Shown: positions 47,001 through 57,645, counted from the first letter of the stretch. The stretch: 64,000 bases of DNA from Vanilla planifolia (GCA_023846275.1 CM043875.1:6150626-6214625), one strand, 5' to 3'. Numbers and translations: made by a program. The notes: a model not told the origin generated them from the sequence alone.

Positions 47001-49168
47001 GAGTTAAAATTCGTTAAATAATATCCATTTGTTTGGTTCTACTGCTCTTTGGCCATTTCACCAGAATTTCATGGAATTCTCACTTTCACTGAAGCAAGGT
47101 TCTTCCCATTCTGACCTATTCCTTGAATAGGCCTCATCAAACCTACGCTTGAGAGGTGGGTTCCCTCTCCCTAGGAAGATTATTCTCTTATCCTCATCCA
47201 AGTGCCCAATCCTTTTTCTATTTGACCATTTTCTCCATACCTTAGTATCTATGATATTAAATGCTAATTTAATGCCCATGGATTTCTTACTAATTTTCTA
47301 TCCCCTAGATTTATCATAAGCTCATTACCTAACAAATTCATCTATCAATCTGCATGGCAGATCTCACCATCCTCATTGTTTCTATAATAACCCACTTTCA
47401 GCTAGTCAAAAAGGACTTTTTGGCTTTATACACTTGCATGCTTTTTTGGTTTACTATACACTCCCTCTGTTTAGGATATTCTTGCTCTTGGAGCGCTGAG
47501 GCTAGTCCTCAAAGTTCACCAGAGTTTTAAGTTTTTTTCTTTCTGTCGAGCCTTTGCCAAAGAAATTGTTGTAATAGCAAGGTCCCTCTTTTTTGTAATA
47601 AAAAGAAATAGTAAAACACCACTTTGTACTGTTTTTACATTACCAATTACTGTATTATACAATATTCCTTGCTTTCCTCTCTATCGCAGTTCAGAGAACT
47701 AACGTGAGACAATTTTGCACATGCATTTGCTTACACACATTGAGGATCATTTTCACAGACAATTTTCTAATATTTTTGTGAAGTAGTAATGTTAAAATTT
47801 TCTATGGAACTGTTTTGCAACACTACCCATAAACTATATCATATTACCAAGCAAGAAAACCAAGAATATTTAAAATAACTAATTCAAATATATATTACTC
47901 AAGTGGTGAGTCATGTTCAATATCATAATGCACCAAATTACCAAGAATTTTACTCTACTAAGACAATAACAAAGTTGATCCAATATTTGAGAAAGGCAGT
48001 AGGCTGAAAGTTCTAAAGGAAATCATCCAATTTGCTATATCCAAAGAAAAATGGCATTCCTTGCAAGAACTTTTAGTCATACTTTTTTTTGAAACAATTT
48101 TGGTGTATATGCCGAAGATTATGTGAGTACGAATTGATCTTAGGATCTTAATGACAAACTCCTAAAACCTTAATCAACAAAGACAGTAAGCACACAAACA
48201 CATGCAATTTATGATTAGTTTACTTAGAGGAGTTATTCACCTGTTCAAAATATTCAAAATGAAACAACAGATTTGATAGCTCTAGTTTCGTTATTGTATA
48301 TTTCTACTTGTTTGATTGGATAAAATACTTGATATGACCTATTATACTTATGTTGAGTCCAGTCAACATTAAGCACATGAAAGGGTTATTTTTATTTCAT
48401 TCTCCACACAACAAATATCACTTCAAAATTACTACCAGAACAATTGAAATGCCAGGATGCAATTATTACTCGATGTTTAACTTAACAGATTCCGTGATCA
48501 CAAGTAAAAAATTTTCACGAATTTCCTTCTTTTACTGTTGATGCATAAAATAGAAATACCAGAAAATTAAACAATACGAAAATAATTGGAGCAGAAACAA
48601 GAAGGATTAGGACAGAAATACATGGCAACCTAACTAGCTTAAGCAAGACCATGTTTTAAAGGTGAGTTGGTGGTGGAAGGGAAACATTGAAGGATGCAAG
48701 TTTAATGCAGACAACAAACACCAGAAAGGAAGATAAACTAGCCATTTCTTAACATCAAACATAAGAATTTCAACAAAACTCAATTAGTACTCTAAGAAAT
48801 GACAAGTCAAACCTAAGCTAAAATCAGATCAAGATAATTTCAGTAAATAAATTAGCAAATAGCTCGTGAAATAGCCATTCACTGCATGCATGTCTGCGGG
48901 CAAGGACTATTCCAGAATGGATATCAGAAACTCGTAATCACAATAGAGTCTGGGATGTAAAATAGTAGTAGTTCAGAAGTAAAATAGGATTATAAACCCA
49001 ACGGACAAGCTTGGACTGGCCATACCCACAACACATCTCTTCTGACTATTTGATAAATCTAAACAGGTGACTTACCAGAGGATTGATTTTGTTTGAATCG
49101 CTACCAAGTTTGTTCATTGCATCACGCATGCATGCAAGATCCACAACAGCTGGAACACCAGTAAAGTC
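32012..49168 (-). CDS. ACO: Aconitate hydratase, exons from about residue 90 to the stop (5' end not in window)
   Basis: Converts citrate to isocitrate through cis-aconitate with a [4Fe-4S] cluster (TCA and glyoxylate cycles). Seventeen exons with GT-AG borders join in frame, 2430 bp (809 residues plus stop): 49076-49168, 38074-38259, 37781-37942, 36523-36667, 36261-36403, 36125-36181, 35951-36030, 35767-35842, 34830-35015, 34309-34376, 34109-34227, 33896-34017, 33353-33451, 32770-33249, 32575-32673, 32244-32486 and 32012-32083. Cluster cysteines are in [11 protein letters not shown] and [11 protein letters not shown]. Active-site blocks [53 protein letters not shown] and [12 protein letters not shown] are all present. 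No frameshift or in-frame stop was found. About 89 N-terminal residues are missing, so cytosolic or mitochondrial targeting cannot be judged. Intron lengths range from 79 bp to 10.8 kb. The gene is likely functional unless its 5' end is lost. Confidence 0.95.
32770..33249 (-). CDS. ACO: Aconitase large exon, linker and swivel (domain 4)
   Basis: The longest exon, 160 codons in phase 0. It spans the linker between the Fe-S core and domain 4. It has [20 protein letters not shown] and [20 protein letters not shown], whose arginine contacts substrate. No stop codon or frameshift is present, and the exon ends FDAAM directly before GTAATT. Confidence 0.94.
34109..34227 (-). CDS. ACO: Aconitase exon with the CxxC cluster ligands
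   Basis: One hundred and nineteen bp carrying [18 protein letters not shown] and [18 protein letters not shown]. The two cysteines of GCTTCIG complete the cluster ligands. It begins in phase with the preceding 68-bp exon (34309-34376) and leaves one base for the next exon (33896-34017). Confidence 0.93.
34830..35015 (-). CDS. ACO: Aconitase exon with the first cluster cysteine
   Basis: Sixty-two codons, phase 0 at both ends. They contain [20 protein letters not shown], where the Cys is the first ligand of the [4Fe-4S] cluster. Flanking splice sites are GATTCAG and GTAGAT. Confidence 0.93.
36800..36854. repeat. Purine-pyrimidine alternating ACATGC/CA repeat in an aconitase intron
   Basis: Imperfect units of ACATGC and CACA (CCACATGCACGCACATGCAT and on) lie in the intron between exons 36523-36667 and 37781-37942. 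Alternating purine-pyrimidine sequence like this is prone to slippage and could form left-handed DNA. Confidence 0.8.
39980..40690 (+). repeat. Unidentified dispersed repeat, copy 1
   Basis: Similar by eye to 46905-47620 in the same orientation. Shared blocks include AAAAAGGACTTTTTG followed by a TTTGGTTTACT stretch, and a terminal GTTTTAA...TTCATTGTAACAGC / TTGTTGTAATAGC end with a poly(A)-signal-like ATAAA nearby. Divergence is high. The family is unknown: it could be the two LTRs or two fragments of one older element into which the gypsy element at 40885-45531 was inserted. Confidence 0.5.
40885..42899 (+). pseudogene. Ty3/gypsy pol relic (RT end, RNase H, integrase, chromodomain region)
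   Basis: Plus-strand translation, with stops and shifts, gives in order: the start of the RT/RNase H region ([15 protein letters not shown]), RNase H (GCVLM, then [20 protein letters not shown], and later [20 protein letters not shown]), an integrase zinc-finger region ending in [20 protein letters not shown], the integrase core [11 protein letters not shown], and a C-terminal GPFEI-like part (LRFKYIKYF, then [16 protein letters not shown], and YPKLF). This is the order of plant chromoviruses such as Tekay/Del. The polypurine tract AAGATGGGGAGA directly precedes the LTR at 42900. Gag, protease and most of RT are missing, so the element is 5' truncated and dead. Confidence 0.85.
42900..45531 (+). 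repeat. 3' LTR of the gypsy relic (about 2.6 kb)
   Basis: Begins TGTGACAATCAAATTTATTT immediately after the polypurine tract. A plausible end is GGGTGGGGTAGTAACA at 45531, by analogy with the GTGGGGGCTTGACA end of the solo LTRs. Inside, subrepeats with CAGAGATCTTGCCATCATGA and AGAGACCTCGCCATTGCAAG occur at about 44638 and 44727. The matching 5' LTR is not in the window. The left boundary is firm; the right boundary is inferred. Confidence 0.65.
45532..46904. other. Retroelement-like DNA of unknown family
   Basis: GC-richer than its surroundings. On the minus strand 46000-45560 reads as an interrupted, Lys/Glu/Leu-rich coiled-coil-like sequence ([23 protein letters not shown]), a composition seen in gag-like proteins of some plant gypsy elements. 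The 46289-46480 frame has no known domain. The stops argue against a host exon. Confidence 0.35.
46905..47620 (+). repeat. Unidentified dispersed repeat, copy 2
   Basis: Partner of 39980-40690. It opens with GTTAACTCAATTATTTGTCC (compare GTTAACCCAATTGTCTGCCC) and contains TCTTATTTGCATCCAATG (compare TTTATTTGCATCCTAAATGG). It ends near TTTTTTGTAATAAAAAGAAA. No coding capacity was recognised. Confidence 0.5.
49076..49168 (-). CDS. ACO: Aconitase exon [18 protein letters not shown], the most 5' exon visible
   Basis: Thirty-one codons bounded by TTGCAG and GTAAGT-like sites. [20 protein letters not shown] is the signature just before the first active-site loop, corresponding to about residue 90 of plant aconitases. 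The exon is phase 0 at both ends and is 10.8 kb from the next exon, so gene finders may miss it or assign it to another gene. Confidence 0.93.
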
Positions 49169-49240
49169 CTGCAATAAAAGGAAAAGTAAGGACAAGAACA
49201 ATTCATTTAGTAGGACATTGACCATAGCAACATAATGAAT

Positions 49241-49593
49241 AACCAAAAGGATATGCTTCCCACCAGGCTATATGGATTAGAAGGTTCGTTGTTTGACAAA
49301 ATGTAAACAAGCAGTAGAAAGACGTCAAACAAAGCATACACAAAAACTTCGATAATGCTTTTCTGAAGGTTTTATAGTTGTGCCATGACATTTGAAAGAT
49401 CGGTAATGCAAGTATGCAGTTGTTCCATGGCATTTGAAACCAAAAGATAATCTTTCCACCGGCTTATATGGGTTAAATTATTCAGTGTTAGACCAAATGC
49501 AGACAAGCAATAGAAAGACGTCAAATCGAGCACACACAGAATTTTTGATAGTGCACTTCTGCAGGCGTGCAGCTGTGCCATGGCATCTGAAAC
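49241..49593. repeat. Tandem duplication, about 195 and 155 bp units
   Basis: Unit 1 (49241-49438) and unit 2 (49439-49593) both begin AACCAAAAG/ACCAAAAGATA, share an AGCARTAGAAAGACGTCAAA block and end GCCATGGCATYTGAAA. It lies just upstream of the first visible aconitase exon, in the intron. Unit 2 lacks part of unit 1. Confidence 0.8.
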
Positions 49594-51860
49594 TAAATCA
49601 TTACAATTTTTACAAAGGTTGACAACCTATTAAAAGTTTTCTGCTTGAAGATGCAAAATGTGAACTGGCCCAATAAGAACTAAAACCCACCCATACTAAC
49701 CCCAGCTCAACTCGAACCCAAAACCCAAGCCTATTGGGAACTTTTGGACAGAAAAGTAAGGTGCCATAGCAGCAAATGTAACTGTTTTCATAAGAAAAGT
49801 CTCAACATATCTAGGTGTGACATGGAAAGATCAAATCGTGCCTCAACAAAAGGCCATGCCATCAATTGCCAACCATATCAGGAAGCCACGTTAATTTTGT
49901 AGGCATCATGTGATCTACCCATGCCCACGAATCCATCTCAGTATAGTAGTCATATCGTAATGGAAACCATCAAGAGAAGTCAGCAATGTGCCACTAAGAT
50001 TTCTCACCAAGAAGAGGGTAACAAAAAGAGAATAAAGATCCATATACTCAAAAAGCATAGAAGATGGTAAATTCATAATCGAAGATTACCCTCCTAGATC
50101 TATGTAGAGATTTAACCATTGTGATTTTCCTCTAGATTGCAAAGAGCCTAGATTCTCCATCTTAGTTGCTCCAATAAGTCAATCCCCCTTCATGGGGGGA
50201 AAGCCATAATAAAGCTTTGGGTTAATTGCATATAGGTCTCTCTTGTTTGCCTTATTGTGCAATTAAGTCCTTCAAATTTCAATAATAACCAGATACATCT
50301 TTATTGTTTCAGGCAATAACTAGGTCCTTAGCATTTTTTTTGAAGTACTAATCTATATCAAGACTTATATACATAATTATACAAATGATAGAGACTTATA
50401 TGATTATTTTTAAAAGTAATTTAAGAAAAAAATTATTAAGGACCTAATTGTTACATTTACAAAAATATAGGAATCTTCTAATTGTTACTAAAACCTGAAT
50501 GACCTAATGGCATAACAAGACAAACATGAGAAACCTATTTATTATTAACCCTAAACTTTCCTCTCAAATGTGAGTTTTTCACATTTAAATGATTTTCCAT
50601 ATAAATCAAGTGTCATCTTTCTCATCCATTTTATACCTCAACTCCAAACAATCACTCGAAAACCTCAACCAATACTTACCCCACTCTCACTCTCTCTCTA
50701 TTATTACCTCTCCTTCCTATGTTTGTTAGTATTTGTTATGCAACATGCACCTCATTGAACATCCCAATGATTATCTAAATATTTTAGAAATAAGTCTACA
50801 CACTCAATAGAGAGCTTCACGCTGCCCACCTTTCCGTTATAACACCTTTTATCTCCCCTCTTTCCAAAAAGATTCTCTTGGAACCTCTGCCAACATAGTT
50901 CAAGATACCTGCCATGTCCTTAATCTTCAAGACATTTATCTTGGACATATTTCTTGGGAATTTGACACCACCTTGGCATTGAATCTAGTCTTATGGTCAA
51001 CTATCTACAATTGTAACTTCACATTTGTTCTCAAATGATTAGCTCTTGAGTAATTATTGAGGCTCTCAGCCATCACAATCCACAACCTTAATTATACTTA
51101 GAAAGACTTCTTGTTTACCTTTGCTAGCTCTTAGCAAATACAAGAAGCCCAATTAATTTCTGTGTAACATTACATAAGGACACAACAAGCCCCTTAAACA
51201 ATTCCTCTAGGGGTTTAGTGACAAGTTCTTGGATGTAGAGTCGATTAACCAAAGATTAATACAAGTGCACTTGTCTTAGCCATCAAGCCCAAGAATTCAA
51301 TAACTCCTTATCTTGAATGTCATAGATGTCACTCAAAGATGTGCTAGAGAGAACCCAAAAATATGTTGACTCAAAGGAAGACGACACTTAGAAACTTGAT
51401 AAGGATCAAACAACATTTAAGTTTTAAGCATGACATGAGAAACCCAAACAGATAAAAGACAAAGGCAACTCAACAATGAGTACATTCCTTAGTATCAGAG
51501 AGCTGAGCAGTATCAACTACAAGCATGGCAAATATGTACTACGCCAAATAAACCTCAAATAGTGGTCATAATGACCATCAAAGAAAGGGTGTGCAATATC
51601 AAATCCTTCCAACATTGGAGGTTTGGCATGAGAAACAATATCATGGTCGATATTGCAATGATCATTAGGACCATAGTCACAACAAAGAGTGTAAGGAATT
51701 GAAGGCCTTGATAAACAAGCTCCTAAAGGAAAAGTAACAAAAACAATATAGGATTAAAAAAGAAGACAAATCACCCAGCCTTTTTCTATTTATTCATTAT
51801 TTGTGCTACATTAACCTATAAAAAATCAATGAAAAATGAAAAAAAAATATTTTCTCTTTT
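49594..51860. other. Non-coding DNA upstream of the first visible aconitase exon
   Basis: I searched the minus strand here for the missing aconitase N-terminal exons (expected words such as YYSLPALNDPRI, LPYSIRILLESAIRNCD, VEIPFKPARVLLQ) and did not find them. Some stretches (50820-51750) are GC-richer and could be transposon-derived, but no domain was recognised. Confidence 0.4.
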
Positions 51861-51866
51861 GTTATT

Positions 51867-51960
51867 CCTCACGCCCAGGATTACGTTGTGGATCATTTAA
51901 TAAGAATCCGAATATGAAAAGAAAAACAAAGAATATTATTATTGCGTAAACAAAGAGTTT
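51867..51960 (-). pseudogene. psbI: psbI-like plastid fragment in nuclear DNA
   Basis: Minus-strand translation gives [20 protein letters not shown] followed by [12 protein letters not shown] and a stop. This matches PsbI, the 36-residue photosystem II subunit with one membrane helix, whose C-terminus is LxNDPGRNPGREE. The start codon region is altered (the ATG position reads TTC) and Gly of DPGR is Gln here. The sequence lies in plant nuclear repeats, so it is most likely a nuclear plastid insertion (NUPT) that has decayed. The partner psbK upstream and trnS-GCU downstream could not be found, so the transferred piece is short or scrambled. Confidence 0.82.
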
Positions 51961-54900
51961 AAGAGGTTCGAATATATATTGGGTGTATTTGAAAAGTTAT
52001 GAATCGAATGACAAGTTCAACTCTAATATCTTGATTTCTAAAGGCGATACCTTATGGACCAATACATATATATTATCAACTAATATACGACCAGTTAATG
52101 TTTTGAAAAAAATTTGCTCTTTCATCCCATTTCGATCTTTATACTGAAGCTCTTTTTCTATTATTTCTTTCTACTATATCCTTAATAGAGAGTTAAATAC
52201 ACCTACAACCACAATGGAAAACAAACACATCACAGTTCAAAAATGCTAAATCTTATCTCAGTCATCATTTGTCAGGATTTTTTGGAGTTAGTTCCTTGGC
52301 TTGGATAGGTATTTAGTTCATGTTGCTACTCTTAGATCCAGGGGAGAGTATGTCAAATAGAATAATTTCTAGATTTATTGTCATATCCTCAAGGATTGGG
52401 ATCCCTTTTTATGAGTAAATAGAATCTTTATGCTCAAAACCACCTTTCCTTTTAGATTTTATATTTCATAACAGCAAATTAAAAAAAAAATACTATGATG
52501 GTTTTGTTGCTTTATTGATTTATGCTTTCTTTATTTATCTATTTATGTAGTCTTTAAGCAATCTTAAAGTTTTTTTAATACAGTCTAAGAAGGAGAAATT
52601 GATTTTCTCCATCTTTTTTTACTCATTTTTTTTACTTTATCTCATAACATAAAGATAAGAAAGAGTCTTTACCCATGACGAATTCTAGTTATTTGTTCCT
52701 CATTTGAAGAGAATAATGTTTCTTTTTTATTTGATTTTTATATTTAGATTATTGATTGAATTGTTTTTTGAAATTTGTCAATTCTAAACAAGTTTTAAAA
52801 ATTGAAGTATATGCATGAAACAAAATCTATGAGATATATATCCTCTATTTGAATATTCATTATATCATTATATAATATCCTTTATTGTCGATATTTATTG
52901 TGATTTGTAATACTTTTGTAAATTTATTATTTGTTAATTAATTTATTTTATTAATTATTTATTAGTTAATTATTTATTATTTTGTATTCTATTTTTTATT
53001 TCTTATTTTTTATTTGATTTATTGATTTCTATCTATCTATTGATAATAGTTTTTATAGGAATATTTTATAAATATGCAAAAATAGGTATATATAAATATA
53101 AGATTAGTAATCAAATAGAATCAATAAGAAATAAGAACTAGAGATTCAATAGATAATGAAAAACTAAAATATTATGAAATATTAAAGATTCTTCTCATGA
53201 CTGGTAATCTATAATTTTACTCTGCAAGAATTCTAAGTCATTTTCTAGAAGCTCAACCTCATTCATTTTATTATTACTTATTTATTTACACTTATCTTAT
53301 TTTTATTATTTATTTAGCATTTTGTAATTAGTATTTATACTTAATTATTTATTTATTTTTTATTATTTTTATTTTATACTTATTTATTTATTATTTAGTT
53401 TATATTCTTCTTTCTAATCAACAAGAACGACAATATCGAATAATCCCATCATATATTCGATCCCACCCAAATATTTTTGAAAGATAAATAACTTTTTCTT
53501 CAACTTTGTAAAATCCCTTTTGGGGAGATGTTTGAGTTTCCCATGGCATAACAATTGAGATTAGTAAGGACCTAAAAAGATTGCGTTTTCACTATAATCT
53601 GACAAAGCAACAATTACTAAAATATGTGTATATTACCACAAAAGCAAAAGCGCCAACAGGTTAGGTTTTATTACAACTACATGCATTTGGATAACATACA
53701 TTAGACATTCTACAAAAGCATGTTTCAATCAATTTATCTAAGAAAAAATTTTAAATACAGTTATTTTTTATTTTTGAATTTTTTTTTGAAATAAAAAAGA
53801 GTAGAATGAGCTTTGAATTCCTGACAAGATAAATAGATTTGCAAAATAGATCCTAATAAGAATATATCTAAATAAGATTCGATTCACTGGTGTATCTAAG
53901 AAAGATCAAGAAGTGGATCTTCCTTAGATACTTATATCATGGTATTTCATGTTTGTGGTTGAATTAATTTGAAAAAGACCTCAAGTTTTGAAGTTCTCAA
54001 TAGGTAATAGAGATCTTATTCTTATGAACAATACGAATTAGGAATTGAAGAAAGGGGAGAAGGGGACCCCAATCTGAAACAAATAGAGGATTTCTTCAAT
54101 GAAATAGTTTGAGCGCTTAGAATATGGCTCCCTTGTGGCAATCTATTTGATTGTATCGAAGTCAAACTACATTGAAGAAATCCTCTATTTGTTCCGAATC
54201 AGAGATCCCTTGTGGATCTCCAAAGATATTAAAAATCTTCCTCCAAACCATATATATGACTTTCATTGAATAAGGCTTTCCACAAAATTAGAAATGTATC
54301 TAGGAGATCGCGTATGGAATTTTGTTTACTCACTTTCCCTTTCAATTGGGTACTTGTTTTTCTCTTTTTCATATTAGGATTGGAAATCCTATATTTTATA
54401 TATTCATACAATTAAGTCCTTGGGTTTCCAAAATAGTGTAATGGAAAAAGAAGTGTTTTGAATCATTGCTATTGGACTCGAACTTGTTTTGAAAAAGTCA
54501 AGGTATTTCAAATTTTTTGTTGACACAAGCAAAGGGAAAACCTCTGAATTTATTCCAGGTTTTTAGATCGAATACCTGAAAGGAAAAAAATTCATGGTCG
54601 AGAAGGTCATAGTAGCAAAAGCCATTGGAATTTTTATTTTAAAAAGCGAAAGACCCTGTTTTGTTATTATTATTGATTGATCAGAGGAAAAGAATCACTG
54701 AAAGAAGAGAAATCAATCATTTATTCAAGAAAGTTTCATTTGATTCAATGACCAAAGTTAAATGATGATATATAGCTCGGAAACGTCAAAAAAAATCATT
54801 CTTTTGCATCAACCTTTATGAGGGCCCATTCAATACTTGAACGACTACTCAACAAAGAATAAGAGCTATAGTTTCCTCTCATTGAGATAGGATTGAATTG

Positions 54901-55340
54901 CATAGTGATAACAAAAAGTATACAGAAAAGACAATCCTTTTCTATTATATCTTTTCTTCTATTTTGAAATGAATTGAAGAATAAATCTCAATATAAGAGA
55001 AGGAACTTATTAATTGCCTTTTTAGACAACTGAAGCTTCTTCAAAAATAACACTTAGCTGATCTTATAACGAAAGAGTGAACATGAATGATGAAAATTTG
55101 ACCAGATTTTTTTGTGTGATCCGTATTTCAATAGACATATTTTCACAAAGAAATTGTCTAAGACTAATTGTTGTATGTTCCCCTTTACAACACGTTTAAT
55201 CTAGGAAAAACCATTTCTTTCTCAACAATTTCTTTGTCATTTGATCCAATAACGTTTAATTACATAAGAAAAAATTTGATAAATACTGATAACTCTTGGT
55301 TAAAATTTTAGAACAGAAAGATCCATTAGATACCAAACTA
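51961..55340. other. AT-rich DNA next to psbI relic, possibly plastid-derived in part
   Basis: The composition and phrasing of several stretches (52000-52470, 53520-55340) resemble plastid intergenic DNA, and psbI adjoins it. No further plastid gene was identified by translation, so a plastid origin beyond psbI is only an inference. The segment includes an inverted repeat at 54073-54203. Confidence 0.3.
54073..54203. repeat. Inverted repeat with 29-34 bp arms and 68-bp loop
   Basis: The left arm 54073-54101 (TCTGAAACAAATAGAGGATT, then TCTTCAATG) is the reverse complement of 54170-54203, apart from five extra bases in the right arm. Flanking bases also pair partly. It may be a foldback or MITE-like relic, or a plastid-type hairpin. 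Confidence 0.85.
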
Positions 55341-55379
55341 TTAGTTCTACTCTTGTAATGAATCAACAATATGGAAGAA

Positions 55380-55640
55380 GAAATATAAATAAATAAATTA
55401 TATGTTATATAAATTAAATTATATAAACTATAAATTATTTAAATTATATAAATTATAATATAAATAATATAATTTATAAATAATATAATATTATTAAATT
55501 ATAAATATTATAAATAAATACAAATATTATATATAAAAATAAAAAGAAATAAATTTTATAAATAAAAAAGAAAAAAATAATGATATAAATAGAAAAAAAA
55601 ACATAGATAAATAAAAATAATAATATATACAATCTACTAA
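55380..55640. repeat. Low-complexity AT block
   Basis: Almost pure A/T with repeated AAATTATATAA and ATAAATA words. The 64-codon minus-strand frame across it is Ile/Phe/Tyr-only low complexity and is not a gene. Confidence 0.8.
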
Positions 55641-56710
55641 TTTGCTTTAGAAGACTATAAAACTTCAAATATCAATAAAACTATTTTAGTAAAATTCAAC
55701 TGTCTCAATTCCCAAGAATCAAAGTAGATAAAAACATCTTTTAAGTTGTACCTTGTGCCACACTATTGTATCCCAACAAATACTTCATAGTTGATGAAAA
55801 AATTATTTAATTACTAATTATGTCATCTCCAATAGTTAGTAGATTCCCAATCATCGTTTTTAAGACAATTACCATGCACCATAGTCTCTCAAAAATCAAT
55901 GAATGCCTCTACCCTTACAATTACAACAACACTTGAAGGCATCCCCACCCTCAACAAACCTTAGGACAACTCTATCATCACCATGGTATTAATCACTAGT
56001 GTAAAGGTATGGTTTAAAATTATCAACATAGAGAACACCACAAAAACCTTAACTTGCATGATTTCAAGAAGATGGGGACCCTAAAGTGTTTGCTAATATC
56101 AAGTATCAAAGACCCCTATGGGACTTAATTGGAGAGGTGGCACAAAACTTTGCCTAAACATAACGGACCAAGAAAGGGTCAACGATGCACTTAATTTTTT
56201 TGTAATCAAAGCTAGTTTATAATGTCATTCTTAAATATATGACCCCAAATAGCTTTTGAATCATCTTGATGTTTTCATTTAGGTTATTATCCATATACAA
56301 AAGTTAGGAGAGACGTTGTAGAAGATTGAGTGTGAGCCACAAAATAGTCTCAAAATAGCAACAAAAGAGTTTGTTTAACCTAGAAACAATGAGAAATCAT
56401 TAAGGCTAAGAGGGAGAAAGATATTCTAAGTGAGCTTCATTTGGCTAGTTCATTATTAAGAATAGCCAACCAATACAAAGCCAAGCAGAAAAGCAAATAC
56501 ACGTGTAAAGTTTGTATCTAACTTCAACAATTTAGGTAACAGACCAAAAAATTTCATACCCGCTCCTAACGATTGATAAATAGCTAGACTCTACCACTAC
56601 ATGTCGATACCTCAATTTCCTTAACATGTTCTTGAGCTGCCAACAGATCAATAAGGCAAAGCATAAAGAGGAAAGAGGGGAAGATCAATTATTATCCATT
56701 AAATTAGTTA

Positions 56711-57003
56711 TTATCCCTATAGAAAAGCTAGCTCTTATACTAATAATGACAACTTAAATGATATGAAAATACTTTTAAGTCAATGAGATCATGGTCATGA
56801 ACTAATCTTCATATCCTACACTTTACGAAAACATCAAATAGGCTAGAAAAATCAATTAGAGAGCTTAGAGCATAAGAGATCAATTATATTCTAAAGACAA
56901 TCATTCAATCAATCATATTCTAACTTGGAGTTATATTGAACCCTCATTGTCAACTTAGCATCTCTTATCTTTTAGCATACTAACATGATGACCTTATGAT
57001 CAT
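56711..57003. repeat. Direct repeat block, unit 1
   Basis: Matches 57339-57645 by eye (AAGCTAGCTCTTATACTAAT versus AAGCTGGCCCTTACACTAGT, then AATGATATGAAAATACTTTT versus AATGATATCACAATATTTCT, then ATTATATTCTAA words). The spacing of about 630 bp contains 330 bp of unique sequence. Confidence 0.75.
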
Positions 57004-57338
57004 ATCCCAAATATTTATATGAATTTCAAAAGCTAGAAGTGGGGAACGTTAAACCTCATCACTTCTAATCTTGGTTTGGAGAAAAGGCCATGTCACCCTG
57101 CAATCTCTTCGCAACAAATCCAGAATACAATGGGCATAAGAGTGCAAGTTGCCATTTTTTGCATCGAAAGACCATCTCAAAACCCCAATACTGAGTAATG
57201 TGGGGCAAGAAGACCCATTGTTCATATGCATCACAACAATTGATTGGATTGTCAACTTGGTGCTAATATAAGAATATGCCAAAAAAGCAGGCACCCATCT
57301 ATTATGCCAATGAAGCATTGAAGGATGTTGAGACCTAA

Positions 57339-57645
57339 TATCCCCCTCTACAAAGCTGGCCCTTACACTAGTAATGAAACCTCAAATGATATCACAATAT
57401 TTCTAGGTCCATGAGATCATGATCACAAGCTAGCCCCTTTGTCATATCTTGCACCCTGCTAAACTCTAGGCCAGACAAGAAAAATCAGTTAGGGAATTTC
57501 GAAAATACAAGATTAATTATGTATTAAGGACATCCATCAAATCAATTATATTCTAACTTGAGGTTGTATGGATTGTCTTGGTCAATTAAGCATCTCCAAA
57601 CCCAAGAGAATCAACCTAAAGTATGTTAACATAATAACCTTCCAT
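57339..57645. repeat. Direct repeat block, unit 2
   Basis: Second copy of the 56711-57003 block in the same orientation. Shared words include GTCCATGAGATCATGATCAC (compare GTCAATGAGATCATGGTCAT) and the AATTATATTCTAACTTG end. Confidence 0.75.

Larger units (their letters stand above)
38260..49075 (-). other. Aconitase intron of 10.8 kb filled with retroelements
   Basis: This intron lies between the [14 protein letters not shown] exon and the [14 protein letters not shown] exon. It contains a repeat at 39980-40690, a chromovirus-like gypsy 3' half at 40885-45531, unidentified repeat DNA at 45532-46900, a relative of the first repeat at 46905-47620, and AT-rich DNA beyond. No host exon is visible within it. 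Confidence 0.85.

Noticed and set aside
51961-52470. Search for psbK next to the psbI relic
   Set aside because: The psbK C-terminal words (FVWQAAVSFR) were not found in any frame, so a larger plastid operon insertion is not supported.
54465-54500. T-loop-like GTTCGAGTCC on the minus strand, possible tRNA
   Set aside because: The five bases on each side do not pair as a T stem, and no anticodon or acceptor stem could be folded around it.
55474-55668. 64-codon hydrophobic open frame that looks like a membrane protein
   Set aside because: It consists of Ile, Phe, Tyr and Leu from almost pure AT sequence; composition alone explains it.
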